From Enterococcus quebecensis (GTDB taxonomy: Bacteria > Bacillota > Bacilli > Lactobacillales > Enterococcaceae), in NCBI RefSeq assembly GCF_001730365.1, contig NZ_MIKB01000015.1:62001-126000 (forward strand): a stretch of 64,000 nucleotides of DNA. Direction: 5' to 3'. Shown piece by piece: positions 1-8,637 of the stretch. Position 1 is the stretch's first letter. Each line of letters opens with the position of its first letter. Below the pieces are notes generated by a model. It did no database searches. It was not told the DNA's origin and was given only the letters and a program-made list of their open reading frames with translations. The position numbers were made by a program, and so were the translations under genes.

Positions 1-33
1 GCTGCCAATAATGATAACGTCAAATCGCTTCAT
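1..33 (-). CDS. Start of a Rossmann-fold nucleotide-binding protein (partial)
   Basis: Only the first 11 codons lie in the window, reading MKRFDVIIIGS on the minus strand. A GAGGAGG ribosome-binding site sits at 41-48. A short basic start followed by a hydrophobic strand and a glycine is the usual beginning of an FAD/NAD-binding beta-alpha-beta fold in pyridine nucleotide-disulfide oxidoreductases and related flavoproteins. The rest of the gene is outside the window, so the enzyme cannot be named. Confidence 0.6.
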   Translation of the reverse strand, partial: MKRFDVIIIGS

Positions 34-166
34 TGTAACATCCTCCTCTATTTCCAGCTCATTTAAGTTTGATCAATACTGAAATCTAACCCCATAATAC
101 GATTTTATTATAACAAAGGTTTGAAAATGACGCATATAATCGGCCACTTTAAGTCAAAATTTGAGA

Positions 167-355
167 CTAAAAAAGCCTGAAGTACATAAGTCTCCATACT
201 TTCAATTTATTTATATTTTGATTTTTTTGCATGTAGCAATCAACAAACTCCATAATACCATCAATAATAATCGTTTGACCTGTAATATAAGCTGAATCTT
301 TCTCCCATAAAAAAAGAACCCACCTTTTCTAGCTCTTTCGGCTCAGATAAACACT
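167..355 (-). pseudogene. Decayed C-terminal fragment of a short-chain dehydrogenase (SDR)
   Basis: On the minus strand, two frames joined by a +1 frameshift near 310 give LSEPKELEKVGSFF followed by WEKDSAYITGQTIIIDGIME. This is the C-terminal SDR pattern (SEPEEIA, then a tyrosine-ITGQ-DG block). The catalytic Tyr-x-x-x-Lys part and the N-terminal Rossmann fold are absent, and no start is present. Just upstream another frame ends at 356 with a protein-like tail (EAEKDDEWVIQQLEK), which may be a second remnant. I take this as a decayed gene cluster. It could also be a chance match, but the SDR motif run is long. Confidence 0.55.
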
Positions 356-372
356 TTAATGTACTATCTTTT

Positions 373-760
373 CAAGTTGTTGTATGACCCATTCGTCATC
401 TTTTTCAGCTTCACACCAAAATTAGTTCTCTGTCCATGAAAAATCTGTCAAACAGTATAATTAATAGATTCATAAACTTATCAAAAACAATCATATTTCC
501 AGAAAAATAGCTTTTTATTTGCGATTTTTTGTAATTAGAATGCTTTTCTAGATAAACTTCATAACTGCGTAAAGAATTTTCCGAACTATTTTATAAGCAA
601 AAAAAATGAAAAATAAATTTATTATCAAGAATAATCATATACAAATACTCAAAAACCTATACATTGACACTTAAAGATATTTTTTTTCATGTTATGCGTT
701 TTTTTATTTTATTTTTTTTAACAAAAAAAATAAGTGCCACCATCAACAAAAATTTTGCTC
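373..760. other. AT-rich gap without an intact gene
   Basis: No open frame with a plausible ribosome-binding site is visible. The part up to about 420 holds a short protein-like tail on the minus strand (see the SDR remnant). The rest is very AT-rich, with long A and T runs near 600-740, and I see no further structure. Confidence 0.5.
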
Positions 761-790
761 TTGGTGAGAGCCTTATTATTGTGATATACT
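761..790 (+). promoter_or_regulatory. Extended -10 promoter for the LysM gene
   Basis: TATACT at 785-790 is preceded by TG one base upstream (extended -10). A weak -35 TTGGTG lies at 761-766 with an 18-bp spacer. It is about 60 bp upstream of the TTG start at 851. Confidence 0.5.
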
Positions 791-850
791 ATTAGTGCTT
801 TGTTCTACAGTATTTGCCTTATATATTTTTATGAAAGGAGGGCAAACATT

Positions 851-1384
851 TTGAAAGAAGAATACTCACGACGTAATCAGCAACGACCTGCAACAACATC
901 AAAATCTTCCATAGTAATCGTTATTTTATTGTTACTTATAAATACACTTGCATTGAGCGGATTACTATTTTTGTATGTCCAAGCAAGTTCAAAACAGAAA
1001 ACACAGTTGGATGGCATAGAAAAAACAGTAAGCTTATTAGAACAACGAACCAACGGACAAACATCCGCTTCTGAAACCACAGAACATAATGTTCCTGTTA
1101 AAGAAAGTTCTACTCAGGTAAGCAAAACCGTAGAAACTGGTGTGACCAAAGAAAGTTCAAACCAATCAGATCAAACTATCCCTTCATCGGAAGTTACTGA
1201 ACAACAAACTGAACATTCAACAGAGCCAGTGACACCACCTGCAGCAACATCTTATACCGTTCAAGCAGGAGACACACTATCTGTGATTGCTGAAAAAAAT
1301 AAAATTCCACTTCAAGAGTTAATGACTAAAAATAATTTGACTGATTCCACAGTCTATATTGGACAAGTGTTATCATTACAATAA
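851..1384 (+). CDS. LysM-domain membrane-anchored protein
   Basis: A 177-residue protein with a short basic cytosolic head (about 1-18), one membrane segment (about 19-43), a long Ser/Thr/Glu/Gln-rich linker (about 50-130) and one C-terminal LysM domain that begins SYTVQAGDTLSVIAEKN. LysM domains bind peptidoglycan, so the product probably spans the membrane and touches the wall. I chose the TTG start at 851 because AAGGAGGG at 836-843 is correctly spaced before it. An in-frame ATG at 800 has no such site. The gene stands alone, with its own promoter upstream and a terminator at 1439-1478. No enzymatic domain is visible, so its exact role is unknown. Confidence 0.8.
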   Translation: MKEEYSRRNQQRPATTSKSSIVIVILLLLINTLALSGLLFLYVQASSKQKTQLDGIEKTVSLLEQRTNGQTSASETTEHNVPVKESSTQVSKTVETGVTKESSNQSDQTIPSSEVTEQQTEHSTEPVTPPAATSYTVQAGDTLSVIAEKNKIPLQELMTKNNLTDSTVYIGQVLSLQ

Positions 1385-1438
1385 ATTATTATTTTCCCCT
1401 ACATAATTTTATCTAAAATATTACACTTGTTATACAAG

Positions 1439-1478
1439 ATACGGAACGAAACTAAAAAGTTTTGTTCTGTATTTTTTC
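1439..1478 (+). terminator. Rho-independent terminator of the LysM gene
   Basis: A 14-bp stem (ATACGGAACGAAAC with GTTTTGTTCTGTAT, two G-U pairs) with a TAAAAA loop is followed by TTTTTT. It lies 55 bp after the stop codon. Confidence 0.8.
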
Positions 1479-1563
1479 GTTATTATGAAATTGGAAATTC
1501 TTCTCTAAAAAAATCTCCGTTAGTAAAAAAGAACAACTAGCAGATTATCCAAGTAGTTTGAAA

Positions 1564-1604
1564 GGGGATGGGGCAAAAGTAAAAAGTACTTTTGCCTCAT
1601 CCCC
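1564..1604. repeat. Strong intergenic hairpin
   Basis: An 18-bp inverted repeat with one G-U pair (GGGGATGGGGCAAAAGTA and its partner) has a short A-rich loop. There is no T tract on the + strand and only CCTTTC on the minus strand, so it is at best a weak terminator between two convergent genes. It could also stabilise an RNA 3' end. Confidence 0.55.
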
Positions 1605-1680
1605 TAACTACGAATAAACAATGGGATCAAAAGTCATCCCTACGACTTATTTCCGAAGGGATTTCACGCCCTCTATTTCT

Positions 1681-1711
1681 AAAAACTCTTGCCTTTCGCA
1701 ATAAAGCAAGA
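1681..1711 (-). terminator. Terminator of the phn operon
   Basis: On the minus strand, CTTGCTTT pairs with AAAGGCAAG (one bulge) and is followed by AGTTTTTAG. It lies 26 bp beyond the last gene of the phosphonate-type transporter operon. Confidence 0.65.
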
Positions 1712-1736
1712 TAAAACTAAAAATTTACCCCTTTTG

Positions 1737-3287
1737 TTACTTAGGTCCATTCTTAATATCTTTGATACAAGAATAATTTATCTCATACTTTAAATTCTTT
1801 GGTATTCTGATTTCTTCTTGTGACTGAATATACTCAACAATCAATCCTACAATCTCTTCTGATCCCTCATCAAGTACAGGACATTCTTGATAAGTAGGAA
1901 AACCTCCACCACCACTAGCACGATAATCACTTAACGCGATCGTAAATTCATCTGAGTCTTCGACCCGTTGATTTTTATAACTCAATTCTACCAATCGTTC
2001 TCCTGCTTTTTGGCAAAGATCAATTGTATAATCAATCCCTACAAAAAAGTCAAAATGGTAATGCTGGATTTTAGGATACAAATAGTTTGGTGAAATAATC
2101 ACCTTATCCTGTTCATCCAAACTAAAATAATCTGAGTTTTTCTCAACAACTTGCTTCAATTGCTTACCTGTGATTTTCAATGTAATCAGTTGATTCGTGT
2201 AGGGATACGTAGCAATCACATCCCGCATTGTTACATTCTTATGAAACCCAGGCGATGTATTGGCTAAACATACAACTGCGATTTGAGCTTGGCTTGCTTG
2301 CAGCTGAACCGCTCCAATCAATTCTACAATCGGACTTCCGTGTAGTGCCATCTGCAATTTTCCTTCAGCTAAAGCATCAGTATCCAACTTACCGATCGCT
2401 TGATCCAACCAACTCTGCACTTTCGTTTCTAAAATCTGTAACTGATTTGTTAAATTTGATTCTGCTTTGACACTAGGACTGCCAACAGTCGATGTTATCT
2501 TTATAGTATCTTGTGTTTTTTCGATATCAATTTCAAAATAATTCGCTGCATTAGCAGAAGGTTGTACAATATAAGTACCATGTAATAATTGTCCTTCGAT
2601 TAATAGATGTTGATGTCCTGTCAAAAGAAGATCAAAATCAAGCTCCTCACAGATTTTATAGCCGATATTTTCACTTGTCTTGGACAATATTTCTCCAGAC
2701 CTTACATCTCGTTCAAAGCCACCATGATATATACAAATCGTTAAATCAACATGGCCTTTTATTTCTTCTAATGCTTCTTTAGCTGCTTCAAATGGATCAG
2801 CCACTGTAATATCCTTAATATTTTCGGCCTTTTCCCAAACATTGATATAATCTGTCACTACACCAACTATCCCAATTTTCAACCCATTTGCTAAGGTTTT
2901 TATCGCTCGTGGGAATTTTTTCATTTGTTTTTTTGTATCTATTATATTTTCACAAACACATGTTGCATCTAATGCCTCTAAATACTTATATAAGTAACTT
3001 GTTCCGTAATTGACATCATGATTCCCCAATGTGACAAAATCATACCCCGTTCGGTTTAACACTTCTGCTTGAGGAAACCCTTCTTCTGGATGAGCTTGGC
3101 AGTAAGTAGCTAAGGCTGATCCTTGAAGCATATCTCCCCCATCAATGATCAAGGTATTTTCATCTTTTTGAAAATTGGGGACACATTTTAATAACCCCAT
3201 ATTTTTTTCTTCTGTATCGGCGTAATCTGTTGGAAACAAGTAGCCATGTACATCAGATGTATAATAGATTTTCATATTTTTTTTCAT
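1737..3287 (-). CDS. Cytosolic 5'-nucleotidase / 2',3'-cyclic phosphodiesterase family phosphatase
   Basis: A 516-residue two-domain metallophosphatase of the UshA/CpdB type. The N-terminal metal-binding motifs are visible: DVH (12-14), DGGD (49-52), GNHD (88-91), YHGG (187-190) and GHQH (224-227). The C-terminal substrate domain carries the family's YRASGGGGFP loop near 460. Unlike UshA there is no signal peptide, so it should act in the cytoplasm and release phosphate from an imported phosphate ester or nucleotide. GAGGTG precedes the start. It is the last gene of a six-gene operon with a phosphonate-type ABC importer and follows a shorter paralogue by 26 bp. Its exact substrate is not readable from sequence. 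Confidence 0.85.
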   Translation of the reverse strand: MKKNMKIYYTSDVHGYLFPTDYADTEEKNMGLLKCVPNFQKDENTLIIDGGDMLQGSALATYCQAHPEEGFPQAEVLNRTGYDFVTLGNHDVNYGTSYLYKYLEALDATCVCENIIDTKKQMKKFPRAIKTLANGLKIGIVGVVTDYINVWEKAENIKDITVADPFEAAKEALEEIKGHVDLTICIYHGGFERDVRSGEILSKTSENIGYKICEELDFDLLLTGHQHLLIEGQLLHGTYIVQPSANAANYFEIDIEKTQDTIKITSTVGSPSVKAESNLTNQLQILETKVQSWLDQAIGKLDTDALAEGKLQMALHGSPIVELIGAVQLQASQAQIAVVCLANTSPGFHKNVTMRDVIATYPYTNQLITLKITGKQLKQVVEKNSDYFSLDEQDKVIISPNYLYPKIQHYHFDFFVGIDYTIDLCQKAGERLVELSYKNQRVEDSDEFTIALSDYRASGGGGFPTYQECPVLDEGSEEIVGLIVEYIQSQEEIRIPKNLKYEINYSCIKDIKNGPK

Positions 3288-3313
3288 ATTTTTTCACCTC
3301 ACATCTAATTTAG

Positions 3314-4522
3314 TCACAAATGGTCGCTATCGTTATTCAAAATAGAAATATACTCATCAAAAACATTGTAGATGTAATTACTTTCCAATCGATAACTCGG
3401 AAAAATTGCTGTATTTGCTGTGATGCGATAACTTGACTGCTCAGGTATAATCTGACCTTCAGTTAATGTTATCCCTTGAACTGACTGAGTTAGTAGTAGT
3501 TCTTTTAACTCATCTTTTGACACATGATATGTAGAAAGTGTGTAAGGTGGTTTAAAACTGGCTAAAAAGTCCCCTATTGTTTTCCCCTTAATATTGACTT
3601 TATAATACGATCCTGGAACTTTTTTAGCTAAATACTGACTAAATCCATTTAGATCTAGCTCTTTTTGCAACCATTTTTCAAAATCCCCTTCGTTGTATAA
3701 AGTATAGCTGGCCGTTGAATAGTTTTCAGTATCAATCAATTGCGCTTTTTTATCAATTATTTGTGTATTTTGAAACGAGAATGTTAACTCTCCAATGTAA
3801 TTCCCTCGATATCCAGGCTGTACAAAAGCAGTATCATTTAGAATCCCCGCATTCATTCGATGTTGATGACCGCAAATAACCCCATCAATCCCAGTAACTT
3901 CACTAATAATTCGATAAGTCTGATCTTCACCTGTATCATATTGCGTTGGACTGCCATCTATCATATCTCGTTCGATGCCACCATGATAACTAACAATCAC
4001 TACATCGACTTGCTCACGAACAACGGGTACCCATTGATTTAAGGTATCAACAACACTGATAAACTTTAAATTTTTGATTTGATCATAATCAGCAATTTGT
4101 GGCATCGCACTAGTAATTACACCAATAATACCTACTTTTATATTGCCGCGTTCAATGATTGTATATGGATCAAAAATCAGTCTATCTTCTAAATCTAAAA
4201 CATTTGCACAAAGGTACTTCCCATTAAATGCGTTCACTTGGCGTTTCAAAAAATCAATACCATAATCAAAATCATGATTTCCTGGAACCATTACGTCAAA
4301 TCCAAGCTTGTTTGCCAGATCGACTAAGGGAGAAACAGTTGTAGTTGTATTAAAAAAAGTAGTCAAAGGACTACCTACAAAAAAATCCCCATTGTCGATT
4401 AAAATTGGCTCATGATAGTTTTCAGCAATTGTAGAAAGAGAGCAAATACCGCTCTCTTTCTGTTCTGATGCTGTCAAAAAACCATGGACGTCTGTTGTAC
4501 TTAATATTGTTAATTCATCCAT
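3314..4522 (-). CDS. Second 5'-nucleotidase-family metallophosphatase, divergent
   Basis: A 402-residue paralogue of the next gene. Metal-site motifs are kept: DVH (11-13), DNGD (43-46), GNHD (81-84), SYHGG (about 178) and GHQH (about 218). The C-terminal domain is about 110 residues shorter and lacks the GGGGFP substrate loop, so specificity probably differs or the enzyme is a simpler phosphatase. There is no signal peptide, so a cytosolic location is expected. GAGGAC precedes the ATG and the gene starts 17 bp after phnE. Two non-identical intracellular phosphatases behind one importer suggest stepwise dephosphorylation of the imported compound, which is inference. Confidence 0.82.
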   Translation of the reverse strand: MDELTILSTTDVHGFLTASEQKESGICSLSTIAENYHEPILIDNGDFFVGSPLTTFFNTTTTVSPLVDLANKLGFDVMVPGNHDFDYGIDFLKRQVNAFNGKYLCANVLDLEDRLIFDPYTIIERGNIKVGIIGVITSAMPQIADYDQIKNLKFISVVDTLNQWVPVVREQVDVVIVSYHGGIERDMIDGSPTQYDTGEDQTYRIISEVTGIDGVICGHQHRMNAGILNDTAFVQPGYRGNYIGELTFSFQNTQIIDKKAQLIDTENYSTASYTLYNEGDFEKWLQKELDLNGFSQYLAKKVPGSYYKVNIKGKTIGDFLASFKPPYTLSTYHVSKDELKELLLTQSVQGITLTEGQIIPEQSSYRITANTAIFPSYRLESNYIYNVFDEYISILNNDSDHL

Positions 4523-4539
4523 TTTTTTGTCCTCACGAA

Positions 4540-5319
4540 TTACTGTAATTTTTTACGTAGATAACCGGTAATTGCATCAATCACAAATACCGTAATAATG
4601 ATTCCAAATAAGATAATACCGACTTTATCCCATGCTCTTGATTGAATCGCAAAAATCATCGGCGCACCAATCCCACCAGCTCCAACTAGGCCTAAAGTAG
4701 CTGCACTTCTAACAGCTATTTCAAAATGATTCAGGGCTAAAGATAGGAACGTTGGAATCAATTGTGGCAATCGAGCATAAAACATTGTCTGCCAAAAATT
4801 AGCACCCACAGCTGTCATAGATTCCACTGGCGCTTCGTCCATCGACTCAATTTCTTCAGTATATAGTTTACCTAACATTCCAATCTGATGAACCCCAATT
4901 GCCAATACCCCAGCAAAAGGTCCTGGTCCTACCATCTTTACAAAAATAATCGCATAAACAAGTTCTGGAAAAGCTCTCAAAACATTACAAATGAACTTGC
5001 CTATTTTCGATACGATTGTATTTGATTTCCATAAATTATGCGCACTAATAAAAGTCAATGGCAACGCTAAAACAGTTGCAATAACAGTCCCTAAAAAGGC
5101 AATACCAATCGTCAATACCAGTAAACTCAATAAATCTTCACCACTACCATCATAAACATATGCCCAATCTGGGTGAAATAATCCTGAAAGAACGGATGTA
5201 ACCATATCAAAAGACATATTTCCAGCTTCTGAATAATCAATACCAGCTGCCGAGTAGAGAATAATTGCTAAAACGACAATAATTGGCAAATAGCTTTTTA
5301 ATTTTCGACTTGTGCTCAT
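4540..5319 (-). CDS. phnE: Phosphonate-type ABC transporter permease
   Basis: A 259-residue membrane protein with an N-terminal anchor and about five further membrane segments, typical of PhnE. The EAA-type cytoplasmic loop that contacts the ATPase is seen around ESMTAVGANFWQ. It would form the transmembrane channel as a heterodimer with the adjacent PhnE. Its start overlaps the stop of the upstream phnE as TAATG, so the two are translationally coupled. It shows about family length and no damage. PhnE-type permeases carry phosphonates, phosphite or phosphate esters, and this sequence does not say which. Confidence 0.88.
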   Translation of the reverse strand: MSTSRKLKSYLPIIVVLAIILYSAAGIDYSEAGNMSFDMVTSVLSGLFHPDWAYVYDGSGEDLLSLLVLTIGIAFLGTVIATVLALPLTFISAHNLWKSNTIVSKIGKFICNVLRAFPELVYAIIFVKMVGPGPFAGVLAIGVHQIGMLGKLYTEEIESMDEAPVESMTAVGANFWQTMFYARLPQLIPTFLSLALNHFEIAVRSAATLGLVGAGGIGAPMIFAIQSRAWDKVGIILFGIIITVFVIDAITGYLRKKLQ

Positions 5320-6098
5320 TATACCAACCTCTTTCTGATAATTTCACTAATCCAATCGATCGTAATCACCACAACCAATATAGATAAAATAATAATCGAT
5401 ACACGATCATAACGCATCAGGCTCAACGAAGAATTCAAAATCACACCGATTCCACCAGCTCCAACATAACCTAAAATTGTTGATGCACGGATATTCACTT
5501 CAAATGCATACAATGAGTAGCTAGCAATTTGATGAGAGATTTGCGGTGCAATTGACCAAAATGCGACCTGAGTTTTCGTTGCACCGACTGATTCAGCTGC
5601 TTCAATCGGCCCATGATCGATTGTTTCAATTGCTTCATAAACTAATTGAGAAACCATTCCAAAAGTAAATACGGCAATCGTTAGCACACCTGTAAATTCA
5701 CCAATACCAAACATTGCTACGAATAAAGCAGCTAGCAGTAAATTAGGAATCGTACGAACAACACTCATCAAAAATCGAATAACCGTCGTCACAAAAAAGT
5801 TTCTGGTAACAACCGTTGTTGCTAAGAATGCAAACGGTACAGCAAAAACAACTCCAAGTGTTGTTCCTACCACTGACATTTTTATCGTCTTTAGCATGGG
5901 TTCTATGATTTTAGGAATATAGCTCCAATCAGGACTAAGAAATCGTTGTAAAAAGATACCCATCTGATCTAAGTTATTAAAGACATCCGCCATTTGTGCT
6001 CCCGTTACTCTAGCACTTGAAAACACACATAAAAGAACCAATGCGACAATAAATAAATGTTTATACAAATCACGGTGAATCGTATCTTTTAACTTCAT
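5319..6098 (-). CDS. phnE: Phosphonate-type ABC transporter permease
   Basis: A 259-residue permease, paralogous to the next gene and of the same length. It has an N-terminal membrane anchor, several membrane segments and an EAA-like loop ([13 protein letters not shown]). The start ATG overlaps the phnC stop as ATGA, indicating coupled translation. Two different PhnE genes in tandem are common in Firmicute phn importers, where they form the heterodimeric channel beneath PhnD. No C-P lyase gene is present in the window. Confidence 0.88.
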   Translation of the reverse strand: MKLKDTIHRDLYKHLFIVALVLLCVFSSARVTGAQMADVFNNLDQMGIFLQRFLSPDWSYIPKIIEPMLKTIKMSVVGTTLGVVFAVPFAFLATTVVTRNFFVTTVIRFLMSVVRTIPNLLLAALFVAMFGIGEFTGVLTIAVFTFGMVSQLVYEAIETIDHGPIEAAESVGATKTQVAFWSIAPQISHQIASYSLYAFEVNIRASTILGYVGAGGIGVILNSSLSLMRYDRVSIIILSILVVVITIDWISEIIRKRLV

Positions 6099-6862
6099 TG
6101 ATCAGCACCTTCAGTTTGTTTCAAAATATCTGCTCCGTAAATACTAGTTAAGACTTCGTCTGTTGCTTGTGCCGCTGTTCCATCAAAAACAATTTCTCCG
6201 TCACGTAATCCAATGATTCTACTAGAAAATTCACGCGCTAAATCAACCGAGTGCAAATTAATCACAACTGTATGGTTCAATTCTTGATTGATTTTTTTCA
6301 AGTCTTTCATGATTTTTTGAGTTGTGATTGGATCTAATGACGCTACTGGCTCATCAGCTAAAATAATTGATGCTTGTTGAACCAATGTTCTTGCGATTGA
6401 CACACGTTGTTGCTGCCCCCCACTTAATTCATCACTTCTAGAGTGTAATTTATCTGCTAAACCGACACGCCCTAAAGCATCACTTACTAAAGCATAGTCG
6501 TCTTTTGAAAAAATACCGAAAATACTTTTAAACGTTGAATAATAACCTAATCTGCCAGAAATAACATTTTTTTGTACTGAACTTTTTTTCACTAAGTTAA
6601 AGTGTTGAAAAATCATTCCAATATTTCTGCGAATTTTTCTTAAGTCTCTTTTTTTGGCTTTAGTAATTGAAGCACCATCAATGATAATGTTCCCCTCACT
6701 AATTTCGTTTAAACGATTAATTGATCGCAGCAAAGTACTTTTACCAGCTCCACTTAACCCGATAACAGAAACAAACTCACCATCATTAATTGTTAAATTA
6801 ATATTTTTTAATCCTTTAACCCCGTTACTATAGGTTTTTGTTACATTTTCAAATTGAATCAT
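6095..6862 (-). CDS. phnC: Phosphonate-type ABC transporter ATP-binding protein
   Basis: A 255-residue ATPase with Walker [10 protein letters not shown] (35-43), Q loop near 86, signature LSGGQQQR (146-153), Walker B IILADEP (166-172) and a switch histidine near 205. This is a complete ABC nucleotide-binding domain of PhnC type. AAGGAG precedes the ATG. It follows phnD after a 164-bp gap that holds an attenuator-like hairpin and is coupled to phnE by a 4-bp overlap. It powers uptake of the ligand delivered by PhnD. Confidence 0.92.
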   Translation of the reverse strand: MIQFENVTKTYSNGVKGLKNINLTINDGEFVSVIGLSGAGKSTLLRSINRLNEISEGNIIIDGASITKAKKRDLRKIRRNIGMIFQHFNLVKKSSVQKNVISGRLGYYSTFKSIFGIFSKDDYALVSDALGRVGLADKLHSRSDELSGGQQQRVSIARTLVQQASIILADEPVASLDPITTQKIMKDLKKINQELNHTVVINLHSVDLAREFSSRIIGLRDGEIVFDGTAAQATDEVLTSIYGADILKQTEGADQ

Positions 6863-6895
6863 GATTTCTCCTTTTGATAAAAAAATAGAAAAGTG

Positions 6896-6928
6896 AGTAG
6901 AACAAAACTCTATAAGTTTTGCGCTACT
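6896..6928 (-). terminator. Attenuator-like hairpin between phnD and phnC
   Basis: On the minus strand AGTAG-CG-CAAAACT pairs with AGTTTTG-TT-CTACT (one 2-nt internal loop) and is followed by CACTTTTCTATTTTT. A partial terminator or 3' stabiliser here would give more binding protein than membrane subunits, as is usual for importers. Confidence 0.6.
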
Positions 6929-7026
6929 CCTTTAGAATCCGTATAAAATATAGAATAGAAGCAGCTTGTCAGAAATCCTACTTCTATGTCTCCGTCTTTC
7001 AAGCCAACTATTAATGTAGCAAAACT

Positions 7027-7956
7027 TTATTCCGCTGCTTTTTCTGTATATTCTTCAACGGTATCATAGTTTTTATCGTCCGCTTCTACATAGCCTTTAT
7101 GTCCCCACATAGCCATAGCTTCAACACCATCTTTGTCTTTAGGCATTGCCAAGAAAACGTCTTTGACTTTTGCTTGTAAGTCTTTATCCATTTTCGGCTG
7201 AACAGCGATCGCATCGTTGGGAATATCGCCTTTTGTTAGATAAAGAACTTTTAAATCTTTGAACAAATCGTCTTTTTCAAATTTTGAAGCAAACACATTA
7301 CGAGCTCCTTCAAAAACAAAACAAGCATCTTGCTGACCATTTAGGACAGAAGTGATTTCACTTGGGATATCATTAACTGTTGTAAGTGTGACATCTTTGG
7401 TTGGGTCAATCCCTGCTTCTTTCATTTCAACAACAGGATAAATGTACCCACTAGCTGAGTTTGGACTTAAACTAGCAATTTTTTTGCCTTTCAAGTCTTT
7501 CAAAGAATCAATTCCACTATCTGCTCTAACAAGAACTTCTCCTTTAAATGTGCTGGATAATTTGCCTTCTTCTGGTTTACCTGTTTCACGATTAAAAGCA
7601 CCTAGCTCTGAAGATAAAATCGCCGTTGCAGCTTTTTGATTACGTGCTTGAACATATGCTGAAGGTGGCATGATACCGATATCTACTTTGCCAGAGGCCA
7701 TCGCTTCAACAATCGTTGAGTAATCTGTTGCCAAAGTAACGTTCACATCACGGCCTAATTTTTCTGATAAAAATTTTGCGAAAGGCTTCGCCTTTGCTTC
7801 CATTGAGCCATCATTGTTGGTAGGAACAAATTGTAATTCTAATGGTTTTGTATCATCAGCAGCTTTTTTATCGCCACTTGCCCCACATCCTGTAAGTAAC
7901 CCTACACTCAATCCAATAACAGACAGTAATCCTAACAATTTCGTTCTCTTTTTCAC
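7027..7956 (-). CDS. phnD: Phosphonate-type ABC transporter substrate-binding lipoprotein
   Basis: About 309 residues with a lipoprotein signal ending LLTGC, then a mature PhnD-type periplasmic-binding fold. Visible features are the early ELQFVPTNNDG strand, the DIGIMPPSAYV segment and the KGKKIASLSPNSASGY segment typical of the family. It binds the ligand outside the membrane and hands it to the two PhnE proteins. I chose the GTG at 7956 because AAGGG lies 9 nt before it. The ATG at 7965 directly abuts that AAGGG and leaves no spacing. It is the first gene of the operon and is preceded by an array of PhoP-like boxes, which points to phosphate-starvation control. Confidence 0.88.
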   Translation of the reverse strand: MKKRTKLLGLLSVIGLSVGLLTGCGASGDKKAADDTKPLELQFVPTNNDGSMEAKAKPFAKFLSEKLGRDVNVTLATDYSTIVEAMASGKVDIGIMPPSAYVQARNQKAATAILSSELGAFNRETGKPEEGKLSSTFKGEVLVRADSGIDSLKDLKGKKIASLSPNSASGYIYPVVEMKEAGIDPTKDVTLTTVNDIPSEITSVLNGQQDACFVFEGARNVFASKFEKDDLFKDLKVLYLTKGDIPNDAIAVQPKMDKDLQAKVKDVFLAMPKDKDGVEAMAMWGHKGYVEADDKNYDTVEEYTEKAAE

Positions 7957-8021
7957 TCTTTCCATCCCTTCACATTTCGGCGTTGCTAAAACAAAGAATT
8001 CTCTTTGCTCCAGTCATACAC

Positions 8022-8167
8022 ATTGTATTTTAGTGGTGTAAATTTATCATAATAATGGCGTAAATATTGTGTAAATTCTCAAAATCTACTGCACCATTAC
8101 TTATGTAAAACAACAGTGTAAATAAGTGGCACTTTTCAGAAATTCCCACTGATTTTCTCAATGTAAA
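8022..8167 (-). promoter_or_regulatory. Promoter with PhoP-like TTTACA box array upstream of phnD
   Basis: Minus-strand TTTACA boxes occur at 8037-8042, 8070-8075, 8104-8109, 8117-8122 and 8162-8167, with a TTTACG variant at 8059-8064. Their spacing is 22, 11, 34, 13 and 45 bp, close to multiples of 11 bp, so they lie on one face of the helix. TACAAT at 8022-8027 is a good -10 with no clear -35, as expected for an activated promoter. The B. subtilis PhoP consensus is TT(A/T/C)ACA repeated at about 11 bp, upstream to about -22. Confidence 0.55.
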
Positions 8168-8598
8168 TAAATGTACCAAACTAAAATCAGTATAGCATAA
8201 AATCAATATTTTTCTAGACCAGTTTTTATTTTTCACTTATTTTTTTCTCATTTATCTCTTTCTATTAAAGGTAGGAAAAACCTTTATTCTAGTACATTTC
8301 TTTACTTCTCTTTACTAATTGTCTTTCTTCATTTACATCAAATTTTCGTTATCCTTTCATTTTATGAATCGTTTTTTTAGCAAAATAAATAAAATTTGAG
8401 CCTCTACAAAAATCAGCTATTTTTTACACAAAGATTAATATACACTATTATTTATCGGCAAAGTTTTAACTATTATATGTTTGTTTAAAACTGTTTCAAC
8501 TGTAAAAATAGCCAAAAATAATCGGTTATAAAAATATTTATGTATATAGTGATTCTGTAACGACACTGTGAATACCACATATTTATTTTTTATAATAA
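8168..8598. other. AT-rich intergenic stretch
   Basis: This is the divergent intergenic region between phnD and the secreted-protein gene. A TATAAT at 8591-8596 is the likely -10 of the + strand gene, with no convincing -35. I see no open frame with a ribosome-binding site and no strong hairpin. Confidence 0.45.
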
Positions 8599-8616
8599 AC
8601 TTTCAACATTGGTAAA
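8599..8616 (+). repeat. Left copy of a perfect 18-bp inverted repeat
   Basis: The sequence ACTTTCAACATTGGTAAA is matched exactly, in reverse complement, at 9129-9146. It lies just after TATAAT at 8591-8596, so most of it is in the 5' untranslated region of the secreted-protein gene. Confidence 0.85.
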
Positions 8617-8637
8617 TTGAAAACAAGGAGGATATTT

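Noticed and set aside
1564-1604. Hairpin as the end of an insertion sequence
   Set aside because: No transposase or second copy is present; a simple intergenic stem is sufficient.
8030-8236. 68-codon minus-strand frame upstream of phnD
   Set aside because: It covers the PhoP-like boxes and promoter and has no ribosome-binding site.
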